64,000 nt of DNA, taken from Paraburkholderia ginsengiterrae (GTDB lineage: Bacteria; Pseudomonadota; Gammaproteobacteria; Burkholderiales; Burkholderiaceae). Numbering within the stretch: position 1 is the first letter of the stretch; the number at the start of each line of letters is the position of its first letter. Location of the stretch: positions 62,001 to 126,000 of the forward strand of contig NZ_LXKA01000371.1 in assembly GCF_001645125.1 (NCBI RefSeq), given 5' to 3'. Below the pieces are notes generated by a model. It was given only the letters and a program-made list of their open reading frames with translations, made no database searches and was not told the origin of the DNA. Below are positions 28,570 through 36,308 of this stretch, in pieces. Both the position numbers and the translations under genes were made by a program.

Positions 28570-29598
28570 TCACAGCCCTTTCTGTTTTAGTTGCACATCA
28601 AGGCGTGGATAAACACGTCTTGCATTACCTTCATAAATCTTGTGCCGATCCTCTGATGACAGATTGATCGAAGCCTCGATATAGCGTTTGGTGTCGTCGT
28701 AGTAGAAGTTTGTCTCCGGATCGACACCGCGCACTGCACCAATCATTTCGCTTGCAAACAGGACGTTGTCAACTGGTATAACCTTTGTCAGCAGGTCAAT
28801 GCCTGGTTGGTGATATACGCAGGTATCAAAGAAAATATTCTTGAGTAGGTGCTCACTGAGCAACGGCTTCTTCAACTCCTGCGCGAGTCCGCGGAAGCGC
28901 CCCCAGTGGTATGGAACTGCACCCCCGCCATGTGGGATCACAAACTTCAGATCCGGAAAATCCTTGAACAGATCCGAGGTAAGACACTGCATGAATGCTG
29001 TTGTGTCGGCGTTCAAATAATGCGCGCCTGTGGTATGGAAGCAGGCGTTGCAACTGGTCGAAACATGCACCATCGCTGGAATCTGGTACTCGACCATCTT
29101 TTCGTAGATGGGATACCAGTAACGATCCGACAATGGCGGCGAGGTCCAATGTCCACCCGACGGATCAGGGTTCAGGTTAAGACCAACAAATCCGTACTCC
29201 TTGACGCATCTCTCTAACTCAGGGATGCAGGTCTTCGGGTCGACGCCCGGAGACTGGGGCAGCATTGCGGCGCCAATAAAATTATCAGGAAAGAGTTGCG
29301 AAACTCGATAGCAGAGTTCGTTGCATATCGCGCTCCACGTCGCGCTCGTCTCGAAGTCGCCGATGTGGTGGGCCATGAAACTGGCACGCGGAGAGAAGAT
29401 CGTCAGGTCGCTGCCGCGCTCCTGCATCTTCTTCAACTGATTGGAAGCAATTGATTCGCGGAGTTCGTCATCGTTGATCTTTAGATCTTTCATTGCCGGT
29501 TTTTCAACCGGAGCGTTCAGCGCAGCGATCTGGCGGTTGCGCCACTCCTCCAACGACTTCGGCGCAGTCGTGTAGTGGCCGTGACAATCAATGATCAT
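28570..29598 (-). CDS. ligJ: 4-oxalomesaconate hydratase
   Basis: 342 residues, the length of SYK-6 LigJ. Amidohydrolase_2 fold opening with the metal-binding MIIDCHGHY (His6, His8) and later the segments [18 protein letters not shown] and [23 protein letters not shown] precedes the ATG. It hydrates 4-oxalomesaconate to CHA. It is the promoter-proximal gene of the lig operon, divergent from the LysR gene at 30079. No OMA tautomerase (LigU/GalD) gene is visible in the window. Confidence 0.94.
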   Translation of the reverse strand: MIIDCHGHYTTAPKSLEEWRNRQIAALNAPVEKPAMKDLKINDDELRESIASNQLKKMQERGSDLTIFSPRASFMAHHIGDFETSATWSAICNELCYRVSQLFPDNFIGAAMLPQSPGVDPKTCIPELERCVKEYGFVGLNLNPDPSGGHWTSPPLSDRYWYPIYEKMVEYQIPAMVHVSTSCNACFHTTGAHYLNADTTAFMQCLTSDLFKDFPDLKFVIPHGGGAVPYHWGRFRGLAQELKKPLLSEHLLKNIFFDTCVYHQPGIDLLTKVIPVDNVLFASEMIGAVRGVDPETNFYYDDTKRYIEASINLSSEDRHKIYEGNARRVYPRLDVQLKQKGL

Positions 29599-30078
29599 GT
29601 TGCGTCTTCTCCAATATGTACCGAGTTACCCACCATGACCTCGCCGCGCGTATTCAATCGCGCCATCCGCAGAAACTCCACGCGTCGAAATGTATGAGGA
29701 TTGTTTGGGTCGATCTCAACGCAGCGAGTCAAACAGGGACTCCGGATCTATGCCGGGCCGGTTGCGGCGGCTCGCTATCCCGAACTTGCCCATCAGGGGT
29801 GCGCCTCACTCAGTCAGTGAATCCGACCCCGATTGGGGGACACCATTACACCAAGCCGCAGTCGGTCGCACGTATCGACATCGATCGGAAGATTGATGAC
29901 GTCGAAAGTTCGCCCGTCCGACGTGTCGGCACGCATGAGGCGACATGACATTGCGCGCTGCAGGGACTTCATCGATCTCGCCGCGTTGATGTGCTTGCAT
30001 TCTTTCGCTTTATCTGTCATTCTGCAATGACATATCCGTCATATTAGATATGCATAAATTGCAACTCAGGAGACTGCC
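29599..30078. other. Divergent promoter region of the lig operon and its LysR gene
   Basis: 480 bp without a gene. It should hold the lig promoter on the minus strand and the LysR promoter on the plus strand. The most striking element is a perfect inverted repeat close to the LysR gene, listed separately. Confidence 0.6.
30015..30032. promoter_or_regulatory. Perfect 18-bp inverted repeat, likely LysR operator
   Basis: TGTCATT at 30015-30021 and AATGACA at 30026-30032 form a perfect 7-bp dyad with a 4-nt spacer, 47 bp before the LysR start. A further ATGAC...GTCAT half-site pair overlaps it (30027-30042). The position suits autoregulation and control of the divergent ligJ operon. Confidence 0.6.
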
Positions 30079-31020
30079 ATGGAGCTTCGTCAGTTGGAAT
30101 TCTTCGTCCATGTCGCGGAACTGGGAAGCTTCACACGGGCCTCGAATTTCCTTTCCGTCGCCCAGCCAGTACTGAGTCGGCAGGTGCGCGCATTAGAGGT
30201 GGAGTTCCGGCAGACGCTTCTGGAGCGTAACGGTCGGGGCGTAACGTTGACCGAAGCGGGCAAGCGCTTTCTGGAGCACGGGCGGAGCGTCCTCGCACAA
30301 ATTGAGCGAGCCCAACTCGACATGGAGGAAGGTCGAGGCGCCTCGACGGGACGGCTCGTAGTGGCGCTGCCGCCTAGCGTCAGCCATACGCTTACGGCGC
30401 CACTCGTCAGAGCCTTTCGCGAGCGCTTCCCCAAAGCTACCCTTAGCGTCCTTGAGGGGTTGTCCACATACGTGCTGGAGTGGCTGGCGATTGGGCGTGT
30501 CGACTGCGCCGTGGTCTATACTGTCCCCACTTCTTCTGGCGTTGATTTAGCGCCAGTACTCGATGAGCAGCTATATCTGGTCTCCGGTCGCAAAACCGGC
30601 GCGGCTCGAGCCACCATTCCAATCGACGACGAAATTAGCCTGGCAGAAGTAGCCGAACGGGATCTCGTCATGCCGAGCCGGCCTCATTCGATTCGTATGC
30701 TCGTCGAAGCAAGCATGGCGCAGGCCGCGCTGAAGCCACGAATCGCGCTCGAAATCGAAAGTATCCCAGCGATCCTGACTCTCGTACGTGATGAAGACGT
30801 ACATGCGGTACTGTCGCTTAAGGCAGTCCGATCGCGCGGGCACGAGCATGATTTTCACGTGCGGCCTATCCGTCAGCCGACTCTCGAAACCACGTTATGG
30901 ATCGCCACTTCCGCACAACGTCCACACGGGCCGCTGCTTAACCAAGCAGTTCCCCTATTGCACAGCCTATTGCGCGAACATTGGATGACCGCTGTTCAAG
31001 GCGAACCATCACTAGCGTGA
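30079..31020 (+). CDS. LysR-family regulator of the protocatechuate 4,5-cleavage operon
   Basis: 313 residues with an N-terminal helix-turn-helix (FTRASNFLSVAQPVLSRQVRAL) and effector domain. It is divergent from ligJ with an inverted repeat in the spacer, so it is the likely activator of the lig operon. It is related to the regulator at 18452-19393 rather than to the NahR-type one at the left edge. The inducer is probably protocatechuate or a pathway intermediate (inference). Confidence 0.88.
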   Translation: MELRQLEFFVHVAELGSFTRASNFLSVAQPVLSRQVRALEVEFRQTLLERNGRGVTLTEAGKRFLEHGRSVLAQIERAQLDMEEGRGASTGRLVVALPPSVSHTLTAPLVRAFRERFPKATLSVLEGLSTYVLEWLAIGRVDCAVVYTVPTSSGVDLAPVLDEQLYLVSGRKTGAARATIPIDDEISLAEVAERDLVMPSRPHSIRMLVEASMAQAALKPRIALEIESIPAILTLVRDEDVHAVLSLKAVRSRGHEHDFHVRPIRQPTLETTLWIATSAQRPHGPLLNQAVPLLHSLLREHWMTAVQGEPSLA

Positions 31021-31868
31021 ACTCTGGCATCCGAAAAGTTAGTCGGGTGCCGATGACGGTGCGAGCCGATGGCCTCGCGGGAGACGTCTCTTCTTTACCT
31101 TATCGCGCGGGTTGCGGAACTCACCGCACTGCGACGAACCAATGCTGACCTGAGCGTCCGTTCGGATTCACGAGATCAGATGCCAAACATATCGGCACCT
31201 GGCAATGAGTCGATGCCGGGTAGTACCACAACCCTCTGCACATGGAACAATGTTAGCTTTTCAGTTCAAATCCCTCGTTCGCCTTGCGAAAACGTTGGCG
31301 AAACACCAACACACAGTTCTGCCCTAAATCCGAGCGCCAACCCCGCCTCTCGTGACACTACGAAGACATTGCGCCCGAGAATTGGGGAGTAAAACACTGC
31401 TGTGCAGTACTCTCCACCACGGAAGAAGCGATGTCGATACGGAAGAATGTGACCGCCCTGAATCATCGATAAGTGTTACATGCCTGCATCTAACAACGTC
31501 CTCGGCGAACACCCAACGATCTCTCGATTGTTCGCCAACTGAATTGGTTTTCCGACAACGCAAGGACCATTCCGACGCTGGAATCTCGCTAGAGTCTCTG
31601 AGCGTCCCACCTCGGCCAAGGTCGAAATTGCAGATTCGCCGTTTGAGCTACTGCCCACCGGGATTGAGGGAAATCGTGTCACCACTCCCACGTTCGACTG
31701 CGATCGCTTGCTCTTCACCGCGACGCACATCGCGATGTCCCGCTGTAACATTTGGGAAGTAATACCTCTGCCCTCCCGAGCCCCCCCAGATTTTCGATGC
31801 TCTATTTTTGGTCTTGCAGAACGGCGCCCATATATGCGATCATCATTGATACATTTAAAGAGGTACCC
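31021..31868. other. Gene-poor spacer, 0.85 kb
   Basis: No gene recognised on either strand. Frames at 31069-31392 and 31352-31762 lack motifs and ribosome sites. The last part must carry the ene-reductase promoter. Confidence 0.45.
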
Positions 31869-32912
31869 ATGATAGCGAACGAACTTCTCACTCCCGTCTC
31901 ACTTGGCGCGCTACGCCTTGAGAATCGCGTAATCATGTCGCCAATGACACGAATGCGCGCAGATGCCGATCAAGCGCCACCAGATTACGTCGGTACGTAC
32001 TACGCTCAGCGCGCCACGGCAGGCCTGATCATTTCTGAGTCTATCGCTATCCGAAATTATGGCGATGGCTGGCCGAATGTCCCAGGGTTATATACGGACA
32101 CTCAGCTCGCTGCGTGGCGAAGCGTTGTGAATGCCGTTCACGCTCGAGGTGGTCTGATCGCAGCGCAACTCTGGCACGTCGGGCGTGCCCGATTGAATCC
32201 ACCTGGTGAGGAGCGACCGAAATACTGGGCACTCACGGATGAACTGCACCCACACGATTTGGACGCTATCGATATTGTGCAAATCCCGTTGGACTTCGCG
32301 AGAGCTGCACAGCGCGCGCGAGAGATCGGATTTGACGCAGTAGAAATTCATAGCGGTAGCTCTAACCTGCTCGATCGCTTTCTTCGTCCGTCGGCAAATT
32401 TGCGTGTCGACCACTACGGAGGGGATACGAGCAACCGTACGCGGTTGACACGAGAAATCGTCGCGGCGGTTGCAAACGCCATCGGACCAGACCGCGTGGG
32501 CATCAAATTCTCTCCGAGTGCACCAGTTCGTGGCGAATCGGACACTGCGTCGTCCGTTACGTTTGCGTCGCTTCTGGCTGATCTATCGCGTATTGAGTTG
32601 GCGTACGTTCATGTGACGCGTGTTACGCACGATGATCGTGCACGAGGATGGGGCGAGGGGTTATCTTTCGAAGAAATCCGCGACATGTACCGTGGGCGGT
32701 TGATTGGCGCAGGTGATTTCGTGCCCGGCGATGGCCGGCGGGCCGTCGAGAGTGGCGTGCTTGATGCAGTTGCATTCGGGCGCGTGTTTCTCGCAAATCC
32801 GGATCTCGTCCGTCGAATCGCCCTTGATGCGCCCCTCAACGCGCCCGACCACTCGACATTTTATGCACCCGGCCCGCGCGGGCTCACGGACTATCCTACG
32901 CTTGAGACTTAA
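31869..32912 (+). CDS. Old Yellow Enzyme-family protein with altered active site
   Basis: 347 residues from the ATG at 31869; an open frame to 31752 has no reason to be translated. FMN-binding TIM-barrel features are clear: NRVIMSPMTRMRA, AAQLWHVGR, RVDHYGGDTSNRTRL and the C-terminal GAGDF...VAFGRVFLANPDLVRR. In usual OYE ene-reductases the substrate-binding pair His-x2-His/Asn is followed two residues later by the proton-donor Tyr (HSAHGYL in PETN reductase). Here the aligned segment is HSGSSNL, keeping His161 but replacing the second His by Ser164 and Tyr by Asn166. It may have another substrate or be a poor ene-reductase. No operon partner. Confidence 0.85.
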   Translation: MIANELLTPVSLGALRLENRVIMSPMTRMRADADQAPPDYVGTYYAQRATAGLIISESIAIRNYGDGWPNVPGLYTDTQLAAWRSVVNAVHARGGLIAAQLWHVGRARLNPPGEERPKYWALTDELHPHDLDAIDIVQIPLDFARAAQRAREIGFDAVEIHSGSSNLLDRFLRPSANLRVDHYGGDTSNRTRLTREIVAAVANAIGPDRVGIKFSPSAPVRGESDTASSVTFASLLADLSRIELAYVHVTRVTHDDRARGWGEGLSFEEIRDMYRGRLIGAGDFVPGDGRRAVESGVLDAVAFGRVFLANPDLVRRIALDAPLNAPDHSTFYAPGPRGLTDYPTLET

Positions 32913-33235
32913 GCCCGGATGAGCAATGCTCGGGATCTCATGTGGCCTAAGTCGTCTCGCTGCGCCCCTCGCTTTTGAATATTGAGACGGTTGAGGTCTA
33001 ACGTCGCTCCTTTCGTGGCAACGCCGACACGGAAGGCGGCGACGAGTTTTTGAGGTCATCCGGTAAGCGCAAATGATCCTGTCCCGGGAATCCTCGCACA
33101 CGAGACAGGCGACGTTAAATGACCATGACGATTCGAGGACGATTCTTTTCTAGAACTTTCGAGCTTCCTATCCGCAACGAGCACACGAATACTCTCCCCA
33201 AGCAGGCGGCGTTCAATACTGACGAAACGACATCG

Positions 33236-33290
33236 TGTCGATTTGCACGGAATCCTGACCCCCACGATTTGCATTGAATTCTCACCCTCC
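33236..33290. mobile_element. Possible terminal remnant of an IS21-type element
   Basis: The stretch begins TGTCGATTTGCACGG and contains two spaced near-repeats of the form GATTTGCAxxGAATyCTsACCC, the style of repeated binding sites at IS21-family ends. No istA or istB remains. Assignment rests on pattern memory only. Confidence 0.35.
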
Positions 33291-33569
33291 CATTGGAACA
33301 ACTTTGCGGGCTATGGTCGTACGCGAGCTGGGTTCGTTTCTATGGTTCTCTTGGAACGCTATTTGAAAGAATTTGTGCGAAGCGAAGCGCCCTCCAGCAG
33401 ATTTTACGCATTAAACACTACTCCGGTAATCACTCTGCTCTCGCCACAAACAGCGGCGTTTTCGGTAGTTTCCTCTGACCGTTCCGCAAGCAATCAGCAG
33501 CGAACATTCTGAAGGGCCAGGCGTGCAACACGCCTGACTGCTTGATACCTCAAATCGTATACCGCGTTA

Positions 33570-33585
33570 AACATTTGCAGATAAT
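33570..33585 (+). repeat. Copy 1 of a 16-bp repeat flanking abiEi
   Basis: AACATTTGCAGATAAT, 52 bp upstream of the AbiEi start. A 15/16 match lies at 34648-34663. AbiEi-type antitoxins repress their own promoters through short repeats, so this may be an operator. Confidence 0.45.
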
Positions 33586-33637
33586 CAAATGAAGTCGGCA
33601 TATACTGAGACCAGATAACGCGAAACGGCGGGAGACG

Positions 33638-34369
33638 ATGAGCAACAAAACAGTCCAGCGATTGATGCAGGAAAGCCGGCGCGGCCATCCTGTCGATTCA
33701 GGCATGCTCAGGGACATGGGAATCAGTGCTGCGCTCGCGTCCCACATGGTCAAATCCGGCTGGCTGCAACGGCTCTCGAACGGCGCATACCTTTTGACCG
33801 GGGACGCGCCAACAAGGGATGGTTCGATCGCGTATCTGAGTCGACGCATCGCCGGTCTTCACGTTGGGGGAAAAACTGCGCTTTCGTGGCAGGGCGTCCG
33901 TCACAACATCGCGTTTCACGAGAAGGTTGTGCTATGGGGCCAGAAGCCCTATCGCATCCCCTCGTGGGTGGACCAGCACCTCAGCTACTCGTTTCAGACC
34001 ACGGCGCTGTTCGACGTCGATCTGCCCTACGAAAACGGCCTCAAGCCACTCCCCTCTGGCGACCCGGAGGTCAAGGTGTCAGTGCCAGAACGCGCCATCC
34101 TGGAACTTGCCAGCGACATCGGCAAGGGGCAGTCGTTTGAGGAAGCGAGCAACCTGATGGTAGGCCTGCGCAATCTGCGCGCCGACGTGCTGGACGAGTT
34201 TCTGAGCCATTGCCACCGGGTGAAGGTGGTCAGGCTCGTGCGGGACCTCGGCCTTGAGGCGGATTTTTCGTGGGCTCGGGGACTTCAGAAGCATGTAGAC
34301 CGTCTCGGTGCCGGGACAAGATGGTCGAATCGGACAAAAAATGGACGGCTAACTCTCAAACCGGAATGA
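33638..34369 (+). CDS. AbiEi-family antitoxin (type IV TA), no partner toxin
   Basis: 243 residues. The N-terminal winged helix (LRDMGISAALASHMVKSGWLQRLSNGAYLLTGD) and the C-terminal antitoxin domain with SVPERAILELASDIG match the longer AbiEi transcription-factor antitoxins. These normally precede AbiEii, a nucleotidyltransferase toxin; no such gene follows, only about 500 bp of spacer and then IS3 remains. The toxin has probably been lost or the protein kept as a stand-alone repressor. GGGAGA lies a few nt before the ATG. Confidence 0.82.
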   Translation: MSNKTVQRLMQESRRGHPVDSGMLRDMGISAALASHMVKSGWLQRLSNGAYLLTGDAPTRDGSIAYLSRRIAGLHVGGKTALSWQGVRHNIAFHEKVVLWGQKPYRIPSWVDQHLSYSFQTTALFDVDLPYENGLKPLPSGDPEVKVSVPERAILELASDIGKGQSFEEASNLMVGLRNLRADVLDEFLSHCHRVKVVRLVRDLGLEADFSWARGLQKHVDRLGAGTRWSNRTKNGRLTLKPE

Positions 34370-34863
34370 ATGTAAATCCCGTCTAGTTGATGCTCGCATT
34401 GCGCCGTTTAATGATTCGATCCGCGCATGTGAATGAGGCCGGCTACGATTCACCGTCACCCTGTCGCTTGCATATGTATGTCGAGCGGCGCAACGAATCG
34501 TGAAGCCCCGAACGCACTGAGGATATCCCGGCTTCCAATCGTTCCAAATGATTTATCAGACATTACGCCGCACTTGAACAGCGCGCGGCGAGGCACCATG
34601 AAGTTCCTCTCAGCGCGAACGAGCCGAAATTAACACGATTATCTTTTAACATTTACAGATAATTCCAAAAGAATCGAAATACCGATAATCTGTATTTATT
34701 GCAAAAATTTATAACCATATATATATTTAACGTAGCTACACTAATTGATCCCGACCCTGTCTGGAAACAGTGAAACTCCGGCGGGCACTCGGCACCGCCA
34801 TGGATCGATGGCGTTCATTCCGTAGGTGAGAAATTCCGCCAAAGATTGCTTTCTTGACGAGCC
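34370..34863. other. AT-rich spacer downstream of abiEi
   Basis: No gene, and no trace of an AbiEii toxin that I can recognise. The part 34620-34740 is strongly AT-rich and contains repeat copy 2 and an inverted TACAGAT...ATCTGTA pair. Confidence 0.45.
34648..34663 (+). repeat. Copy 2 of the 16-bp repeat, upstream of the IS3/tns region
   Basis: AACATTTACAGATAAT, one mismatch from the copy before abiEi. It is followed about 25 bp later by an inverted half (GATAATCTGTA), giving a TACAGAT...ATCTGTA dyad. It could be a second AbiEi binding site, in front of the transposition genes. Confidence 0.4.
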
Positions 34864-34879
34864 TTAGGAGGACCTATCG

Positions 34880-35560
34880 ATGCTTATCGTGAATCGTCTG
34901 CGACGTGACAAGGGGCGCTCCAACCTGAACCGCAAATCGCTGCATCGGTCCATGAGCCAAAACAATCTGCTGCTGCATTGCCCTTCGGATAAGGCACCGG
35001 ACCATCGGCATGAGGGCAAGATCATTACCCCCGGCCCGAATTTGCGTTGGGTATCGGATAACTTGGAATTGCGGTGTGAAAACGGGGAAATCGTCCGTGT
35101 GACATTCGCCATTGACACCTATTCCCACGAAATCATTGGGTGGACGGCGGGCAAGGTCGGTTTTACCGGGGATTCACTGCGAGACTTCATGCGCCTGTGT
35201 ATAAAGCGGCGATTTAGGCAGCATCGAACGCCGCATGCAGTCGAATGGCTCTCGGACAAAGGGCGTGTCAACACTTCATACGAGACAGTAGCCTTTGCGA
35301 TAGGACTTGGCCTGCTGCCGCGCTTTGCGGCACTTAGCTGTACCGCATCCAAAGGCGTGGCGGAGTCGTTCGCGAGGACGTTACTGGTTGACTACCTCTA
35401 CGCTTATGGTCGGCGCGACGCAGTAACCGTCCTCGCCCAGCTCGACAGCTGGTTCGAAGGCTACGGGGCACACCCGCGCAGAGCGTGAAGACACAGTCAC
35501 CGCGCGAGACCATCCGCGAAGAAATGACGGTCGCCTGCTCGAATGAACCGCCTCAATTCA
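34880..35560 (+). pseudogene. IS3-family (IS2-like) OrfB transposase remnant
   Basis: The first frame (34880-35488, 202 codons) keeps the integrase core with all three catalytic acids (Asp60, Asp126, Glu162; the last two 35 residues apart) but lacks the usual N-terminal HTH region. After AHPRRA the frame stops, while the conserved C-terminus (KTQSPRETIREE) continues in the +1 frame from 35485, so there is a frameshift. AGGAGG stands 8 nt before the ATG, so a shortened product could still be made. The remnant runs directly into tnsA, leaving no room for a transposon end between them. Confidence 0.75.
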
Positions 35561-36298
35561 AATCACAGCATCGATATCAGATTCGACGAACCCCCTTCGA
35601 CCAGGGTCCGCATGCAAACACCCATCAGCGCGTCCGGGAACCGGATTGTCTCCATTCTTCACCCTGCCGAGGGCCAGTTACGTGCCAAAACTATCGTCAG
35701 CCGATCCAACGCGACGCCATCCGGGAAATATCCGTCATGGAAGATGGGAAGGATGATGCAGTGGGGAAAAAGCAGCGAGCTAAACGCGTTCCGCTTGCTT
35801 GACGCAGAACCGAGAGTCCTCGCCTTCAGAGAATATCCTTTAGCGATCCAACTCATCTGCAACGACCGGGCGTTCAAGCACTATCCAGAAATACAGGTCG
35901 ATCTAAGCTCGGGACGCGAGCTTTGGCGCGTGTGCACAGCAGAACAGGCTGCCTCCCCTGACGAAGTTGCCTTGACTTCTCTACTGAAGGCCCAGCTCCC
36001 GTCCTATGGGTATACCTATCGCATCGTTACCTCGGAATCCCTTGCCCTGGAACCTCGTCTTTCAATCGCACTTTCGCTGCTGCGCTACGGGCGCAAGACC
36101 ATCACGTTGACAGAACGCGAGCACCTGCTGCGCATCCTCGAAAAAACGGGTTATATCCACTGGGGTACAGCGGATGCCGGCCTACTTGGTCCACGCAGCC
36201 GCACAATCATCTCCCGGCTCGCGCTCGAAGGCATGCTTAGCGTCTCCTGCGACGCTCCCTTGAATCCCAAAACCACTTTCATCTGGTGCAGTATTTAA
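35543..36298 (+). CDS. tnsA: TnsA-like endonuclease with altered catalytic residues
   Basis: 251 residues from the ATG at 35543; an ATG at 35612 preceded by AGGG may be the true start. The family opening (GKYPSWKMGRMMQW, residues 61-74), then SSELNAFRLLDAEP with the first catalytic Glu79, places it with TnsA nucleases that cut the 5' strands in Tn7-type cut-and-paste. The next core motif, normally PD..., is HYPEIQVD (Glu116 in place of Asp), and the usual E/Q-V-K triplet is R129-V-C131. Two or three of the four active-site positions are therefore changed. The C-terminal part (IHWG..., ISRLALEG) looks like a winged helix that could bind TnsC. Confidence 0.78.
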   Translation: MNRLNSNHSIDIRFDEPPSTRVRMQTPISASGNRIVSILHPAEGQLRAKTIVSRSNATPSGKYPSWKMGRMMQWGKSSELNAFRLLDAEPRVLAFREYPLAIQLICNDRAFKHYPEIQVDLSSGRELWRVCTAEQAASPDEVALTSLLKAQLPSYGYTYRIVTSESLALEPRLSIALSLLRYGRKTITLTEREHLLRILEKTGYIHWGTADAGLLGPRSRTIISRLALEGMLSVSCDAPLNPKTTFIWCSI

Positions 36299-36308
36299 GG
36301 AATCCAAA

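Larger units (their letters stand above)
32913..33637. other. Spacer with insertion-sequence debris
   Basis: No gene recognised over 725 bp. It includes the IS21-like end near 33236 and, at its right side, the probable promoter of the AbiEi gene. Confidence 0.4.

Noticed and set aside
35543-35543. Transposon left end between abiEi and tnsA
   Set aside because: Scanned 33-35.5 kb for CCATAAANTGAAAT on the plus strand and for TGTCGG termini; no clustered match. A TGTCGATTTGC at 33236 differs beyond the first bases and carries a different repeat type.
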